A DNA stretch of 64,000 nt, taken from assembly GCA_965215355.1 (NCBI GenBank), contig CBDCDJ010000007.1:1178001-1242000 (forward strand), written 5' to 3'. Of this stretch, positions 9,436 through 18,101 are shown piece after piece. Positions within the stretch are counted from its first letter, which is position 1. Every line of letters starts with the position of its first letter. This stretch comes from CBDCDJ01 sp965215355 (GTDB lineage: Bacteria; Deinococcota; Deinococci; Deinococcales; Trueperaceae). Below the pieces are notes generated by a model, which saw nothing but the letters and a program-made list of their open reading frames with translations, did not search any database and was not told the origin of the DNA. The position numbers and the translations under genes are program-made.

Positions 9436-9996
9436 ATGGCTTACACACCCGACGGTTATACGCAAACCGAAGCCCTGTCCGCAGAGCGCAAAACGAAGTT
9501 TGCCAAAGCGGAGGACGTGTTGGAGGACGGCAAGGACTACCGAGCGGTGATTGAGACGAGCAAGGGCCGCTTGGTCGTCGACCTGTTTCAGGACGAGGCC
9601 CCGCTGACGGTCAACAACTTCGTGTTCCTGGCGCGCCACCACTACTACGACGGCGTGGTGTTTCACCGCGTGCTCGACGGCTTTATGGCCCAGGGCGGCG
9701 ACCCGACCGGGACGGGCCGCGGCGGGCCGGGCTACACCTTCGGGGACGAGACGAGCAACGGCAAGCGCCACGACGCCAAGGGCGTGCTGTCGATGGCGAA
9801 CGCCGGGCCGGGCACGAACGGCTCGCAGTTTTTCATCACCTTTACCGCCACGCCGCACCTGGACGGCAAACACACCGTGTTCGGCAAGGTCCTCGAGGGC
9901 GAAGAGGTCTTGGACAAGCTCACCCGCGTCGACCCGGCGCGGCCCGCCGGGTCGACGCCGGACCGCATGGAGCAGGTCTACATCGTCGAGAAGTGA
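9436..9996 (+). CDS. Cytoplasmic cyclophilin-type peptidyl-prolyl isomerase
   Basis: A 186-residue cyclophilin without signal peptide, the cytoplasmic partner of the exported isomerase just upstream. The two share the core motifs nearly word for word (VNNFVFLARHHYYDGVVFHRV and NGSQFFITF), at both protein and DNA level, so they arose by tandem duplication. This copy lacks the extra C-terminal segment. AGGAG lies 7 bp before the ATG. A stem followed by a T-run (10031-10058) ends the unit. Confidence 0.95.
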   Translation: MAYTPDGYTQTEALSAERKTKFAKAEDVLEDGKDYRAVIETSKGRLVVDLFQDEAPLTVNNFVFLARHHYYDGVVFHRVLDGFMAQGGDPTGTGRGGPGYTFGDETSNGKRHDAKGVLSMANAGPGTNGSQFFITFTATPHLDGKHTVFGKVLEGEEVLDKLTRVDPARPAGSTPDRMEQVYIVEK

Positions 9997-10030
9997 GGGT
10001 CGAGGAGTGAGGTAAGCGGGTCGGCGGAGC

Positions 10031-10058
10031 AAGCGGGGGTCTTGAAAACCGCTTTTTT
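10031..10058 (+). terminator. Rho-independent terminator after the cyclophilin pair
   Basis: Stem AAGCGG/CCGCTT followed by a run of six T, 35 bp after the second cyclophilin stop. Confidence 0.65.
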
Positions 10059-10441
10059 GCTCTGCGCGCTGAGCCTACAAAGCAAAGGGCGAAACCACGC
10101 TCGAGCCGCTTGACCCTTCAACCGGGTCTGATGAGCGGGTCGGCTCGAGCCACGCCCGACCGCTTGGTTTGCCAGACGTCGACCTCCAAAGGCCAAAAAT
10201 TCTCGACGACCCCCTGCACGTCGCCCGTACGCCCGGGCAACTCTGTGTGAAGTTCTCGAGCCTGTCATAACCAAAACGCCGCACTCCCTTCTTACATGGT
10301 CATCAGACGGGTTCATCTGTGACACTCCGGGGTGACGCCGCGCCGCCGGGGGTGTTACACTCGCGCCTGTTGACCGGAGAAGACCCTTTACTAAGCCGAA
10401 ACTGCTTGTCGGCGTTGCCCTTGTGGCCGTAGGAGACGAAC
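10059..10441. other. Intergenic region before the glucan phosphorylase gene
   Basis: No gene supported; minus-strand open frames here lack ribosome-binding sites and sensible content. A TTGACC at 10370-10375 may be a -35 for the phosphorylase, but no convincing -10 is at the right distance. Confidence 0.4.
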
Positions 10442-12976
10442 ATGAACATTTTAGGCCGAGTGACCGTGCTGCCGCAGCTGCCCGAGCGGCTCAGCCGCCT
10501 GCAAGACCTCGCCTGCAACCTGTGGTGGACCTGGACGCCCCAGGCCCGAACCCTGTTCCGCACGCTCGACCGCGAGCTGTGGGAAACGACCGGCCACAAC
10601 CCGGTCGCGCTGCTCCACAGCGTCGCGCAGGCCAGGCTCGAGCAGGTCGCCCGGGACGAGGCCTACCTGGCCAGCTACGCCGCGGTGCTGCGCCACTTCG
10701 ACGCTTACCTGGGGCGCAAGGGCTGGTATGAGGACGCTTATCCCGACCAAGAACACACCTACGCCTACTTTTGCGCCGAGTACGGCTGGCACGAGGCGCT
10801 GGCACTCTATTCGGGCGGTTTGGGCGTGCTGGCGGGCGACCACACCAAGGCGGCGTCGGACTTAGGGGTGCCCTTGGTCGGCGTGGGTTTGTGGTATCCG
10901 GAAGGTTACTTTCACCAGCGCGTCGCCGCCGACGGCCAGCAAGAAGCGGTCTACGCGCGCAAAGACCCGCAGAACTTGCCGCTGGAACTCGTCAAAGACG
11001 GCGCGCGCGAGGTGCGCGTGGCGGTGACGCTGTACGACCGCGAGGTGAGTATCCGGGCGTGGCGGGTCACCGTCGGCCGGGTGCCGGTGTACCTGCTCGA
11101 CACCGACGTGCCGGAGAACACACCCGAAGACCGCGACCTGTTGCGCCGTCTTTACGGCGGCGACCAGCGCACCCGGGTGGCCCAAGAAATCATCCTGGGC
11201 ATCGGCGGCGTGCGCTTGCTGCGAGCGCTCGGCGTCGCGCCGACGAGCTGGCACATGAACGAGGGGCACAGCGCCTTTATGGCTTTGGAGCGTTGCCGCG
11301 AGCTTGTGGGGCAGGGGTTGAGCTTCGAGGTCGCCCGGGAGGCGGTCGCGGCGAGCACGGTTTTTACGGTTCACACCCCGGTCGCCGCGGGCAACGACGC
11401 TTTTCCCTTCGACCTTATAAGCCAATTTTTTACAGGCTACTGGGGCAGCTTGGGGCTGGACCAGGCGCGCTTTCTGGAGCTGGGCCGCTACGACCTCGGT
11501 TGGGGGCCGGTGTTCAGCATGACCGCGCTGGCGATTCATTTCAGCTCGGGCCGCAACGGCGTCGCCGAACTCCACGGCGACACGAGCCGCAAACTGTGGC
11601 GCGAACTCTGGCCCGCGGTGCCGACCGACGAGGTGCCCATCGGGCACGTGACCAACGGCGTCCATTTGCCGACCTGGGTCGCGCCGGAAACGCAAGACCT
11701 CGTCGCCTCGGTGCTGCCCGAGGACTGGCAGTCTCGCCTGGACGACGTCGCCATGTGGCAGCGGGTGGAGGGGTTGGACGAGGCCAAACTCTGGGCGGTC
11801 CGCAAGGCGCTCAAGGCGCAGAGCGTGCGCTTTTTGCGCCGCCGGGTGCTGCGCCAGCTCGAGCGCCACGGCGCCACCCCCACCGCGCTGCAAAACACCG
11901 GCGAGCTGTTCGACCCGAACGCGCTCACCATCGGCTTCGCGCGGCGCTTCGCGACCTACAAACGGGCGACCCTCATCTTCAGGGACTTGGACCGCCTGGC
12001 GCGCATCCTGGGCGACCCTCAAAGGCCCGTCCAACTCGTTTTCTCCGGCAAAGCGCACCCGGCGGACAAACCCGGCCAGGACCTCATCACCGTCATCCAC
12101 AACCTCTCCAAAGAGAAGCGCTTCGCGGGCAAAATCTTGTTCGTCGAGGACTACGACATGGCGGTCGGCCGCGCGCTGACGCGCGGCTCGGACGTCTGGC
12201 TGAACAACCCGCGCCGGCCTTTAGAAGCCTCCGGGACGAGCGGGCAAAAAGCCGCCATGAACGGCGGCCTGAACCTGAGCATTTTGGACGGTTGGTGGCC
12301 CGAAGGCTTTGACGGCGAAAACGGCTGGGCCATCGGCGGCGAGCGCGGTTTCGACCACGAGGAACAGGCCGACGCCGCCGACGCCGACGCGCTTTACGAC
12401 CTGCTCGAGCGCGAGGTCGTGCCGCTCTACTACCGCCGCGACGAGCAAGGGGTGCCGCGCGGCTGGCTGGCGCGCAGCAAAGACGCGATTCGTACCGTCA
12501 GCCCGCGCTTCAACGCGAGCCGGATGGTGAAAGACTACGTGACCGGCCTTTACGCCCCGGCCTCCGAACGCAGTGCGGAACTGTCCGCGCGAAAGTTCGA
12601 GGCCGCCGCCCGTTTGGCAAGCTGGCGCGAACGCGTGGCGGAGGGCTGGCCCAAAGTCGGCTTGCGCGCGCAAGCCGCCGCCGACGGCTTGTACCGCAGC
12701 GGCGACGACCTGAGCGTAGAGGCCAGTTTTGAACCCAACGGTTTGGGCGACACCGAGGTCCGCGTCGAGGTCGTTTACAGCCTGGAAAAAGACAGGCTCA
12801 TGACCGACCTGCACCGCGTGCCGATGCAAAAGGTCGGCGAGGAGGACGGCACGGTTCGCTACCGCGCCACCTTCAAACCCGCGGTCAGCGGCCGACTCGT
12901 CTACGGCGTCCGCGCCTACCCGGTCAACGACCACCTCGCCAACGCCTTCGACGCGCGCGCGGTGCGGTGGGCGTAA
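10442..12976 (+). CDS. glgP: Alpha-glucan phosphorylase, GT35
   Basis: An 844-residue glycogen/maltodextrin phosphorylase that releases glucose-1-phosphate from alpha-1,4-glucans. It belongs to the short branch found in Thermus and actinobacteria, which starts with a DUF3417-type domain (LQDLACNLWWTWTPQARTLF). The PLP-binding Lys is K603 in GTSGQKAAMNGG, and the phosphate-site region HMNEGHSAF and the VTNGVHLPTW segment are intact. GTAGGAGA lies about 8 bp before the ATG. The gene stands alone, 40 bp ahead of an HD-domain gene with its own -10 box. It links functionally with the maltodextrin hydrolase at 21.5 kb. Confidence 0.95.
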   Translation: MNILGRVTVLPQLPERLSRLQDLACNLWWTWTPQARTLFRTLDRELWETTGHNPVALLHSVAQARLEQVARDEAYLASYAAVLRHFDAYLGRKGWYEDAYPDQEHTYAYFCAEYGWHEALALYSGGLGVLAGDHTKAASDLGVPLVGVGLWYPEGYFHQRVAADGQQEAVYARKDPQNLPLELVKDGAREVRVAVTLYDREVSIRAWRVTVGRVPVYLLDTDVPENTPEDRDLLRRLYGGDQRTRVAQEIILGIGGVRLLRALGVAPTSWHMNEGHSAFMALERCRELVGQGLSFEVAREAVAASTVFTVHTPVAAGNDAFPFDLISQFFTGYWGSLGLDQARFLELGRYDLGWGPVFSMTALAIHFSSGRNGVAELHGDTSRKLWRELWPAVPTDEVPIGHVTNGVHLPTWVAPETQDLVASVLPEDWQSRLDDVAMWQRVEGLDEAKLWAVRKALKAQSVRFLRRRVLRQLERHGATPTALQNTGELFDPNALTIGFARRFATYKRATLIFRDLDRLARILGDPQRPVQLVFSGKAHPADKPGQDLITVIHNLSKEKRFAGKILFVEDYDMAVGRALTRGSDVWLNNPRRPLEASGTSGQKAAMNGGLNLSILDGWWPEGFDGENGWAIGGERGFDHEEQADAADADALYDLLEREVVPLYYRRDEQGVPRGWLARSKDAIRTVSPRFNASRMVKDYVTGLYAPASERSAELSARKFEAAARLASWRERVAEGWPKVGLRAQAAADGLYRSGDDLSVEASFEPNGLGDTEVRVEVVYSLEKDRLMTDLHRVPMQKVGEEDGTVRYRATFKPAVSGRLVYGVRAYPVNDHLANAFDARAVRWA

Positions 12977-13005
12977 CAGGCGGCAGGGTCGATTCGTCCA
13001 CCTGA

Positions 13006-13011
13006 TAAACT
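13006..13011 (+). promoter_or_regulatory. -10 box TAAACT for the HD-domain gene
   Basis: TAAACT ends 5 bp before ATG 13017, with no room for a Shine-Dalgarno; leaderless start. Confidence 0.5.
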
Positions 13012-13016
13012 AGCCC

Positions 13017-13601
13017 ATGACTCCGACAAGAGATGAAGCCTACACTTTGATGACTGAATGGACCGCGTCCGACAGTCTGCGCAAGCACATGCTGGCGGTC
13101 GAGGCGGCAGTGCGCGCCTACGCGCGTAAGTTCGGCGAGGACGAGGACTACTGGGCGGCGACGGCGCTGCTGCACGACTTCGACTACGAAAAACACCCGG
13201 GCTTGGGCCCGGACGGGCACCCGTTCGTGGGCGTGCGCTATCTGCGCGACCTAGGCTATCCGGAAGCCATGCTCGAGGCGATTTTGGGCCACGCCGACTT
13301 CAGCGGGGTGCCGCGCGAAACCTGGCTTGCCAAAACGCTTTACGCCTGCGACGAGGTGACAGGCCTCGTTACGGCGGCGGTGCTGGTGCGGCCCGACAAG
13401 GACATCGCCAACCTGGAAGTCAAAAGCCTCAAGAAAAAGTTCAAGGACAAGGCCTTCGCGCGGGGCGTCAACCGCGACGACGTCGAACGTGGAGCCGGAG
13501 AACTCGGGGTCGAGTTGTGGGAGCACGTGGCGTTCGTGCTGGCGGCGATGCAGGCGCGGGCGGAAACTTTAGAGTTGGACGGGCGCTTGGCGGCGGAGTA
13601 G
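13017..13601 (+). CDS. HD-domain hydrolase
   Basis: A 194-residue single-domain HD protein. The metal-binding residues are visible: His24 in LRKHMLAVE, the His53-Asp54 pair in ALLHDFDYEKHP, and the later CDEVTGLV. This is the subgroup of small cytoplasmic HD proteins often linked to nucleotide or phosphate-ester hydrolysis; the substrate cannot be predicted. The C-terminal 60 residues are rich in Lys and Arg (VKSLKKKFKDKAFARGVNRD). It starts 40 bp after the glucan phosphorylase. Confidence 0.85.
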   Translation: MTPTRDEAYTLMTEWTASDSLRKHMLAVEAAVRAYARKFGEDEDYWAATALLHDFDYEKHPGLGPDGHPFVGVRYLRDLGYPEAMLEAILGHADFSGVPRETWLAKTLYACDEVTGLVTAAVLVRPDKDIANLEVKSLKKKFKDKAFARGVNRDDVERGAGELGVELWEHVAFVLAAMQARAETLELDGRLAAE

Positions 13602-13909
13602 GGTTCGCAACCTAATTTGATAACTCACCTGACGCAGACCTCGGATGACCCGAGGTGGGGAAGTGGGGAAATAAAAGTTTTCATAGTTTTTGGTTGTTCG
13701 ACTGAAAACTAAAAACTCTCCCCTGACGTGAGCTAATGAGTTTAGTGAGAGTTTTGTAAGAGCTTAAGGGTTAAAGTAACAACGTTGCAAGCGTTGCGGT
13801 CGAACGGCAACCTTGTAAGCGGCGACGACCCACCCAAGTCCATTTTTCGGGCGCTAGGACAGGTGGCGAGCCAGTAGCGCGACCGGCTTACAAAAAGTAA
13901 GAAAGGACC
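13602..13909. other. Intergenic region with hairpins
   Basis: Holds a hairpin ACCTCGG-ATGAC-CCGAGGT (13638-13656) that probably ends the HD gene, followed by AT-rich sequence with overlapping self-complementary AGTTTTCA/TGAAAACT segments (13676-13715). No gene supported. Confidence 0.5.
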
Positions 13910-15232
13910 GTGTATAACGTCATGCAGCATTCCAAAACAAACCGAAACTCGAGCAAACGGCTCTTAGCCGCCTTCATCCCTTGGCTCGTCGCGTTGTCGG
14001 CCTGCGGCAGCGTCACCCCGGCGTCGCCCCAGGCAGCGCCGGAACGCTTCGACTATTCCCTCAGCGTCGAAGTCGCCCCCGGAGCTACCCTGGCCGACAC
14101 CGAAGCGCAGTACGGCGGCAAGGCAGTCGTGTGGCGTCCCGAGGCCGGTTTCGCCGTGCTCGGCCTGCAAGGTGGAAATGGCCTACAAACGCAAAGCGCC
14201 AAGCAAAACAAAAACGCCGTCAAGTCGCCCGAGGTTGCCGCCAGCAGCGTCCAAGCTGGCGGGCGGACTGCGTGGAGCGGCGGACGCTCGGCCTGGAGCG
14301 GCGGTTACACCGCTTGGGCGGGTGGACGCTCGGCCTGGAGTGGCGGCGAGCCCACTACGTTCGTCGAGAACTTAGGCTTCTGGGACCAGATCAACCTGGC
14401 CGAGGGGCAGCACATCGCCAGAAATTTAGGACGGGGCGTCAAGGTCGCCGTGATAGACACGGGCGTCGACCTCAACCACCCAGGCTTCGCGGGCAGACTG
14501 GCACCCAGGGGCGAGTGGAAAGATTTCGTCGACGGCGACAGCTACCCGCAGGAAGTGAACGGGGCGAACTACGGTCACGGCACGGGCGTCGCCGGCGTAG
14601 TCGTCCAGGTTGCTCCCAACGCCATCATCCTGCCGATCCGCGCGCTCCGGCCCGACGGCAGCGGCGACGTGACGGACGTCGTCGCGGCGATGGACTGGGC
14701 TGTCTCTCAAGGTGCAGACATCATCAACCTCTCGCTGGGCACGGTTGACTACGACCGCTCGCTCCAGGCGATGGTCGAGTACGCGGCGCGTAAGAAGGTC
14801 TACGTCGTCGCCTCGGCGGGAAACAGCGGCAACCAGAAGGTGACCTATCCTGCCGCCGACGGAGGCGACGGCAACGGCGACACGAAAAACTTCGTGCTGG
14901 GCGTGGGCAGCGTTGACAGCCGGGACAAAAAGTCCAGCTTCTCGACCTATGGTGACCGGCTCGAGCTGTTGGCACCCGGCGAAAACATGCTGACGCTCGC
15001 GCCCGGAAGCGCGGTAGCTTTCTGGGACGGCACCTCCTTCGCGGCCCCGGTCGTCTCCGGCGCGCTGGCCCTGGCCTACGGAGAGAAGCTGAGCCAGCTC
15101 GACGACTACGAGAAGCTCGCGGACCTTGTCAACTCCTCGGCAACCGACGTTTCAGACCAAAACCCGAACATCAAGCTCGGCTTCGGGCGTCTCGACCTCG
15201 AAAGTTTTCTCAAGGACGAGCTGGACCTCTGA
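13910..15232 (+). CDS. S8 family (subtilisin-like) lipoprotein protease with WSGG repeats
   Basis: A 440-residue secreted serine protease. The signal peptide ends in a lipobox (LVALSAC, Cys32), so it is probably lipid-anchored outside the cell. A propeptide-like region (about 45-115) is followed by four seven-residue repeats of the type (T/S)AWSGGR (120-147). The subtilisin domain has Asp183 in VIDTGVD, His223 in YGHGTGVAG, Asn306 in ASAGNSG and Ser376 in GTSFAAPVVSG, so the catalytic machinery is complete. GTG 13910 has AAAGGA 2 bp upstream, rather close; ATG 13922 is the alternative and does not affect the signal peptide. A strong hairpin follows the stop. Confidence 0.92.
   Translation: MYNVMQHSKTNRNSSKRLLAAFIPWLVALSACGSVTPASPQAAPERFDYSLSVEVAPGATLADTEAQYGGKAVVWRPEAGFAVLGLQGGNGLQTQSAKQNKNAVKSPEVAASSVQAGGRTAWSGGRSAWSGGYTAWAGGRSAWSGGEPTTFVENLGFWDQINLAEGQHIARNLGRGVKVAVIDTGVDLNHPGFAGRLAPRGEWKDFVDGDSYPQEVNGANYGHGTGVAGVVVQVAPNAIILPIRALRPDGSGDVTDVVAAMDWAVSQGADIINLSLGTVDYDRSLQAMVEYAARKKVYVVASAGNSGNQKVTYPAADGGDGNGDTKNFVLGVGSVDSRDKKSSFSTYGDRLELLAPGENMLTLAPGSAVAFWDGTSFAAPVVSGALALAYGEKLSQLDDYEKLADLVNSSATDVSDQNPNIKLGFGRLDLESFLKDELDL
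14267..14350 (+). repeat. Four 21-base in-frame tandem repeats coding (T/S)AWSGGR
   Basis: Four consecutive seven-codon units read TAWSGGR, SAWSGGY, TAWAGGR, SAWSGGE, between propeptide and catalytic domain. Units 2 and 4 are nearly identical in DNA, which suggests recent expansion. Confidence 0.9.
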
Positions 15233-15274
15233 GCTGAAGCGGGTTACAACCCTTGCTTAGACGCGCGAGTGTGA

Positions 15275-15305
15275 AGCGGCGTGGTGTTTGAAACACCACG
15301 CCGCT
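15275..15305 (+). terminator. Perfect 15-bp inverted repeat after the protease gene
   Basis: AGCGGCGTGGTGTTT, one spacer base, then its exact complement, 42 bp after the protease stop. No T-run follows, so it could terminate with help or stabilise the transcript. Confidence 0.6.
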
Positions 15306-15613
15306 CATGAGTTCAAGTAGCGTCTCCACTCGCACTTATGAAGTCGCCGACCGGAAAAGCTCGAGCACACAGCGGTTCTTAGTATTGGCCGTTCGGGTTG
15401 CTGAGTCGTTGGGACTTGTGACTCGGGGAACGTTCGGAAAAGTCGTTTCACACAGTTCTCGTCAAAGTTTCCTGCTCGAGCCCGCGCCTGACGAACCCGA
15501 ACAGCGCCTCACTAAAAGCGCTGGACAGCAGCTAAAGAGGTTTGTAAGAATCGGGACAGAGGCTGCGCCGTAAACTACTGCCGAGACGCAGCAGTGTCGA
15601 ACGAGGGCTGACC
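15306..15613. other. Intergenic region before the GGDEF gene
   Basis: No gene or repeat supported. A TAAACT box at about 15571 may be the -10 of the GGDEF gene (leader of about 35 nt). Confidence 0.35.
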
Positions 15614-17437
15614 ATGAGCAAAGTGAGCGTTCAAACAAAAACGAGTCCGGGTGAGGAGGGGGCCGTCGTCGCCGACGTTGTCACCGACGTCGACGCCGAC
15701 GTCGACGCCCTCAACACGCTCGCCTGGGAACTGCGCCGCACCGACACGAAGCGCTCGCTGCTCCTCGGCGACGAGGCGCTGCGCCGCGCGCAGGCTATTG
15801 TGTACGAGCGGGGCCGGGCTTACAGCCTGCTCGTCTTGGGCTACGGCGCGATGCGCGCCGCCGACCTGCAAGCCGCGCGGGACAAGCTGCAAACCGCGCT
15901 GACGAGTTTCGAGCACTTAAACGACAAAGAAGGCCGCCGCCGAGCGCTCAACACCTTGGGCATCGTGTTCGGCCAGTCCGGCAACTACGCGGGCGCGCTG
16001 GGAACTTTTCTCAACTTGCAGCGCCTCTGCGCCGAACTCGGCGAGCCCGAAAGCGTCGCCGAGGCGCTGAACAACACGGGTGCCGCCTACTTTCACTTAG
16101 GCGACCACGCGGGCGCGCTCGAGTGCCACCTGCAAGCCCTGGACGCTTTCAACACCTTGCAGCACCTGGCGGGCGAAGTCCAGGCGCTCGTCAACATCGG
16201 GATGGTCTACTACGAGCGCGGCCGCTTCGAAGACGCCCTGGACGCTTTCAGCCGTGCGGAGAGCAGCAGCGACGCCGAAGACCTGTACACCCGCGCGCTG
16301 CTGCTCAACCACCTCGGCCGGACCCGGCTGGAACTCGGCCACTATGAGCAAGCGCTGCTGCACAACGAGGAGAGTCTCGCCCTGATGAAGGCCCTGGGCG
16401 ACCCCCTGGGCGCGAGCTACACCCAAGACGACCTCGCGGCGATTCACCTGCGGCTCGGGCAAACGGAGCAAGCGGAACAGCATCTTTTGGACAGCTTGAA
16501 CGTCAAGCGCTCAGCGGGCGACAGCAAAGGCGAAGCGGAAGTCTGTCTGCAGTTGGGCTGCTTGTACCTGCAGCAGGGCCGCACGGAGGCCGCCCTGGAC
16601 ACCCTGCACGAAAGCCTGGCGAGCGCTCAGGCCAGCAGCGCCAAGCTCGAGGTTTACAAAGCCCACCGCGCCCTGGCGGAAGCCTACAAAAAGAACCGGC
16701 AGTTTCGTGAGGCTTGTTTGCACCTGGAAAAGCACGCGGGGCTTGGCCGAGAAGTGTTCGACCGAGACTCCGACCTGCGGCTGCAGGGTTTGCGCGTCCG
16801 CTACGAGGTCGAGCAGGCCGAGCGGGAAAAAGAGCTTTACCGCCTCAAAAACGTCGAGCTGGCCGGGGCGGTCGCGGCGCTCCACGAGCTGACTGCCTCG
16901 CTGCAAAGGGCGAACGACGACAAGGCGCTGCTGCTAAAGCAGCTCGAGCGCCTGACCCATGAAGACGCCTTGACCGGTCTTTACAACCGCCGCTACGCCG
17001 ACGCCAAGCTCGAGCAAGAGTTCGCGCGGGCGAGCCGTTACGGCCACCCTTTGAGCGTCGCGGTTTGTGACATCGACTGTTTCAAACAGGTCAACGATAC
17101 GTTCTCGCATGGGATGGGCGACGCGGTCCTCAAACAAGTCGCTGAGTTGCTGCGCGGGGGGGTGCGGCAGAGCGACACGGTCGCCCGCTACGGGGGCGAG
17201 GAGTTCGTCGTCGTCTTCCCCGAAACGCTGCCCGAGACTGCAGCACGCATTTTCGAGCGCATCCGCGCCTCGGTTGCAAGTTACCCTTGGCCCACCTTAC
17301 ATCCCGGCCTGAACATTACGGTCAGCGCCGGGGTTTCGGGCGACCTCACGGTGGCGAGCTTTGAAAAGCTCGTCGGCCTGGCGGACAAAAAACTCTACGA
17401 GGCCAAGCACAACGGTCGCAACCAGGTCAGGGTATAA
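15614..17437 (+). CDS. TPR-repeat diguanylate cyclase (GGDEF)
   Basis: A 607-residue cytoplasmic protein that should make cyclic di-GMP. Residues about 30-390 form a row of tetratricopeptide repeats (for example ALNTLGIVFGQSGNYAGAL and ALNNTGAAYFHLGDHAGAL), a coiled coil follows (about 395-440), and the GGDEF domain closes the protein with LTGLYNRRYAD, the substrate helix VAVCDIDCFKQVNDTFSHGMGD and the active loop RYGGEEF (G527-F531). The catalytic Glu residues are present, so it is probably active. No transmembrane helix is seen; the TPR array is likely the sensor or partner-binding part. No EAL or HD-GYP partner is nearby. Confidence 0.93.
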   Translation: MSKVSVQTKTSPGEEGAVVADVVTDVDADVDALNTLAWELRRTDTKRSLLLGDEALRRAQAIVYERGRAYSLLVLGYGAMRAADLQAARDKLQTALTSFEHLNDKEGRRRALNTLGIVFGQSGNYAGALGTFLNLQRLCAELGEPESVAEALNNTGAAYFHLGDHAGALECHLQALDAFNTLQHLAGEVQALVNIGMVYYERGRFEDALDAFSRAESSSDAEDLYTRALLLNHLGRTRLELGHYEQALLHNEESLALMKALGDPLGASYTQDDLAAIHLRLGQTEQAEQHLLDSLNVKRSAGDSKGEAEVCLQLGCLYLQQGRTEAALDTLHESLASAQASSAKLEVYKAHRALAEAYKKNRQFREACLHLEKHAGLGREVFDRDSDLRLQGLRVRYEVEQAEREKELYRLKNVELAGAVAALHELTASLQRANDDKALLLKQLERLTHEDALTGLYNRRYADAKLEQEFARASRYGHPLSVAVCDIDCFKQVNDTFSHGMGDAVLKQVAELLRGGVRQSDTVARYGGEEFVVVFPETLPETAARIFERIRASVASYPWPTLHPGLNITVSAGVSGDLTVASFEKLVGLADKKLYEAKHNGRNQVRV

Positions 17438-17485
17438 AGGCTTTTTTTAGCCGTGACGGACGTTCGGCGTAGACGCAGTATCTGG

Positions 17486-17491
17486 TAAACT
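17486..17491 (+). promoter_or_regulatory. -10 box TAAACT for the CPT-like gene
   Basis: TAAACT lies 10 bp before ATG 17502; no Shine-Dalgarno in between. Confidence 0.4.
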
Positions 17492-17501
17492 GTCAAACCT
17501 G

Positions 17502-18101
17502 ATGAAGCAAAAAACTTTGGGCAAGGGCAGAATCATTTTTTTGAACGGCACCTCGAGTTCCGGCAAGTCGAGTATTGCCAAGGCACTCCAAAACCTGCTC
17601 GAGGTACCTTTTCTTCACGTCTCCGCTGACGATTTTCTGTCAATGTTGCCCGAGCGTTTTATAGGCTACCTATCGGGAAAAGAGGCACCAACAGAAGCCG
17701 AATTAAATCAACTACGTCTGTATTTTCCTAAAGTTCTGGCTGGATTTCACGCCTCGCTAGCCTCTCTTACGTCTGAAGGCAACAACTTGGTTGTCGACTA
17801 CGTTTTTGAACAGCAAAATGACTTGCGCATTTGTGTTGAAAAGCTGAGCGATGTGTGGGTCTTGTTCGTCGGCGTTCATTGTTCCCTAGACGAACTCGAG
17901 CGCCGTGAGAAACAGCGTGACAGGATTCAAGGACTTGCCAAAGCGCAGCTCGACGTTGTACATGCTCACGGAATCTACGATGTTGAGGTAAACACCACGT
18001 TAAAAAGTATAGAAGCATGTGCCGAGCACATAAAGCGTGCGTTTGACGACACCCCTGAACCCGACGCCTTCAAGCGGCTCGAGTCCGCGCTGCCGGGCTA
18101 G
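17502..18101 (+). CDS. Chloramphenicol-phosphotransferase-like small-molecule kinase
   Basis: A 199-residue P-loop kinase: GTSSSGKSSIAKAL at 16-29, then SADDFLSMLPERF, the region of the putative catalytic Asp, then WVLFVGVHCSLDELERREKQRDRIQGLAKAQ, which matches the lid and arginine-rich segment of Streptomyces CPT, and a C-terminal HGIYDVEVNTT. CPT phosphorylates the primary hydroxyl of chloramphenicol; most relatives have unknown substrates, so resistance is not claimed. The gene is clearly less GC-rich than its neighbours, suggesting acquisition. Its TAG stop overlaps the stop of lepB on the other strand by 4 bp. Confidence 0.82.
   Translation: MKQKTLGKGRIIFLNGTSSSGKSSIAKALQNLLEVPFLHVSADDFLSMLPERFIGYLSGKEAPTEAELNQLRLYFPKVLAGFHASLASLTSEGNNLVVDYVFEQQNDLRICVEKLSDVWVLFVGVHCSLDELERREKQRDRIQGLAKAQLDVVHAHGIYDVEVNTTLKSIEACAEHIKRAFDDTPEPDAFKRLESALPG

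Noticed and set aside
14267..14350. CRISPR-like regular repeats
   Set aside because: The repeats are in-frame coding units without spacers.
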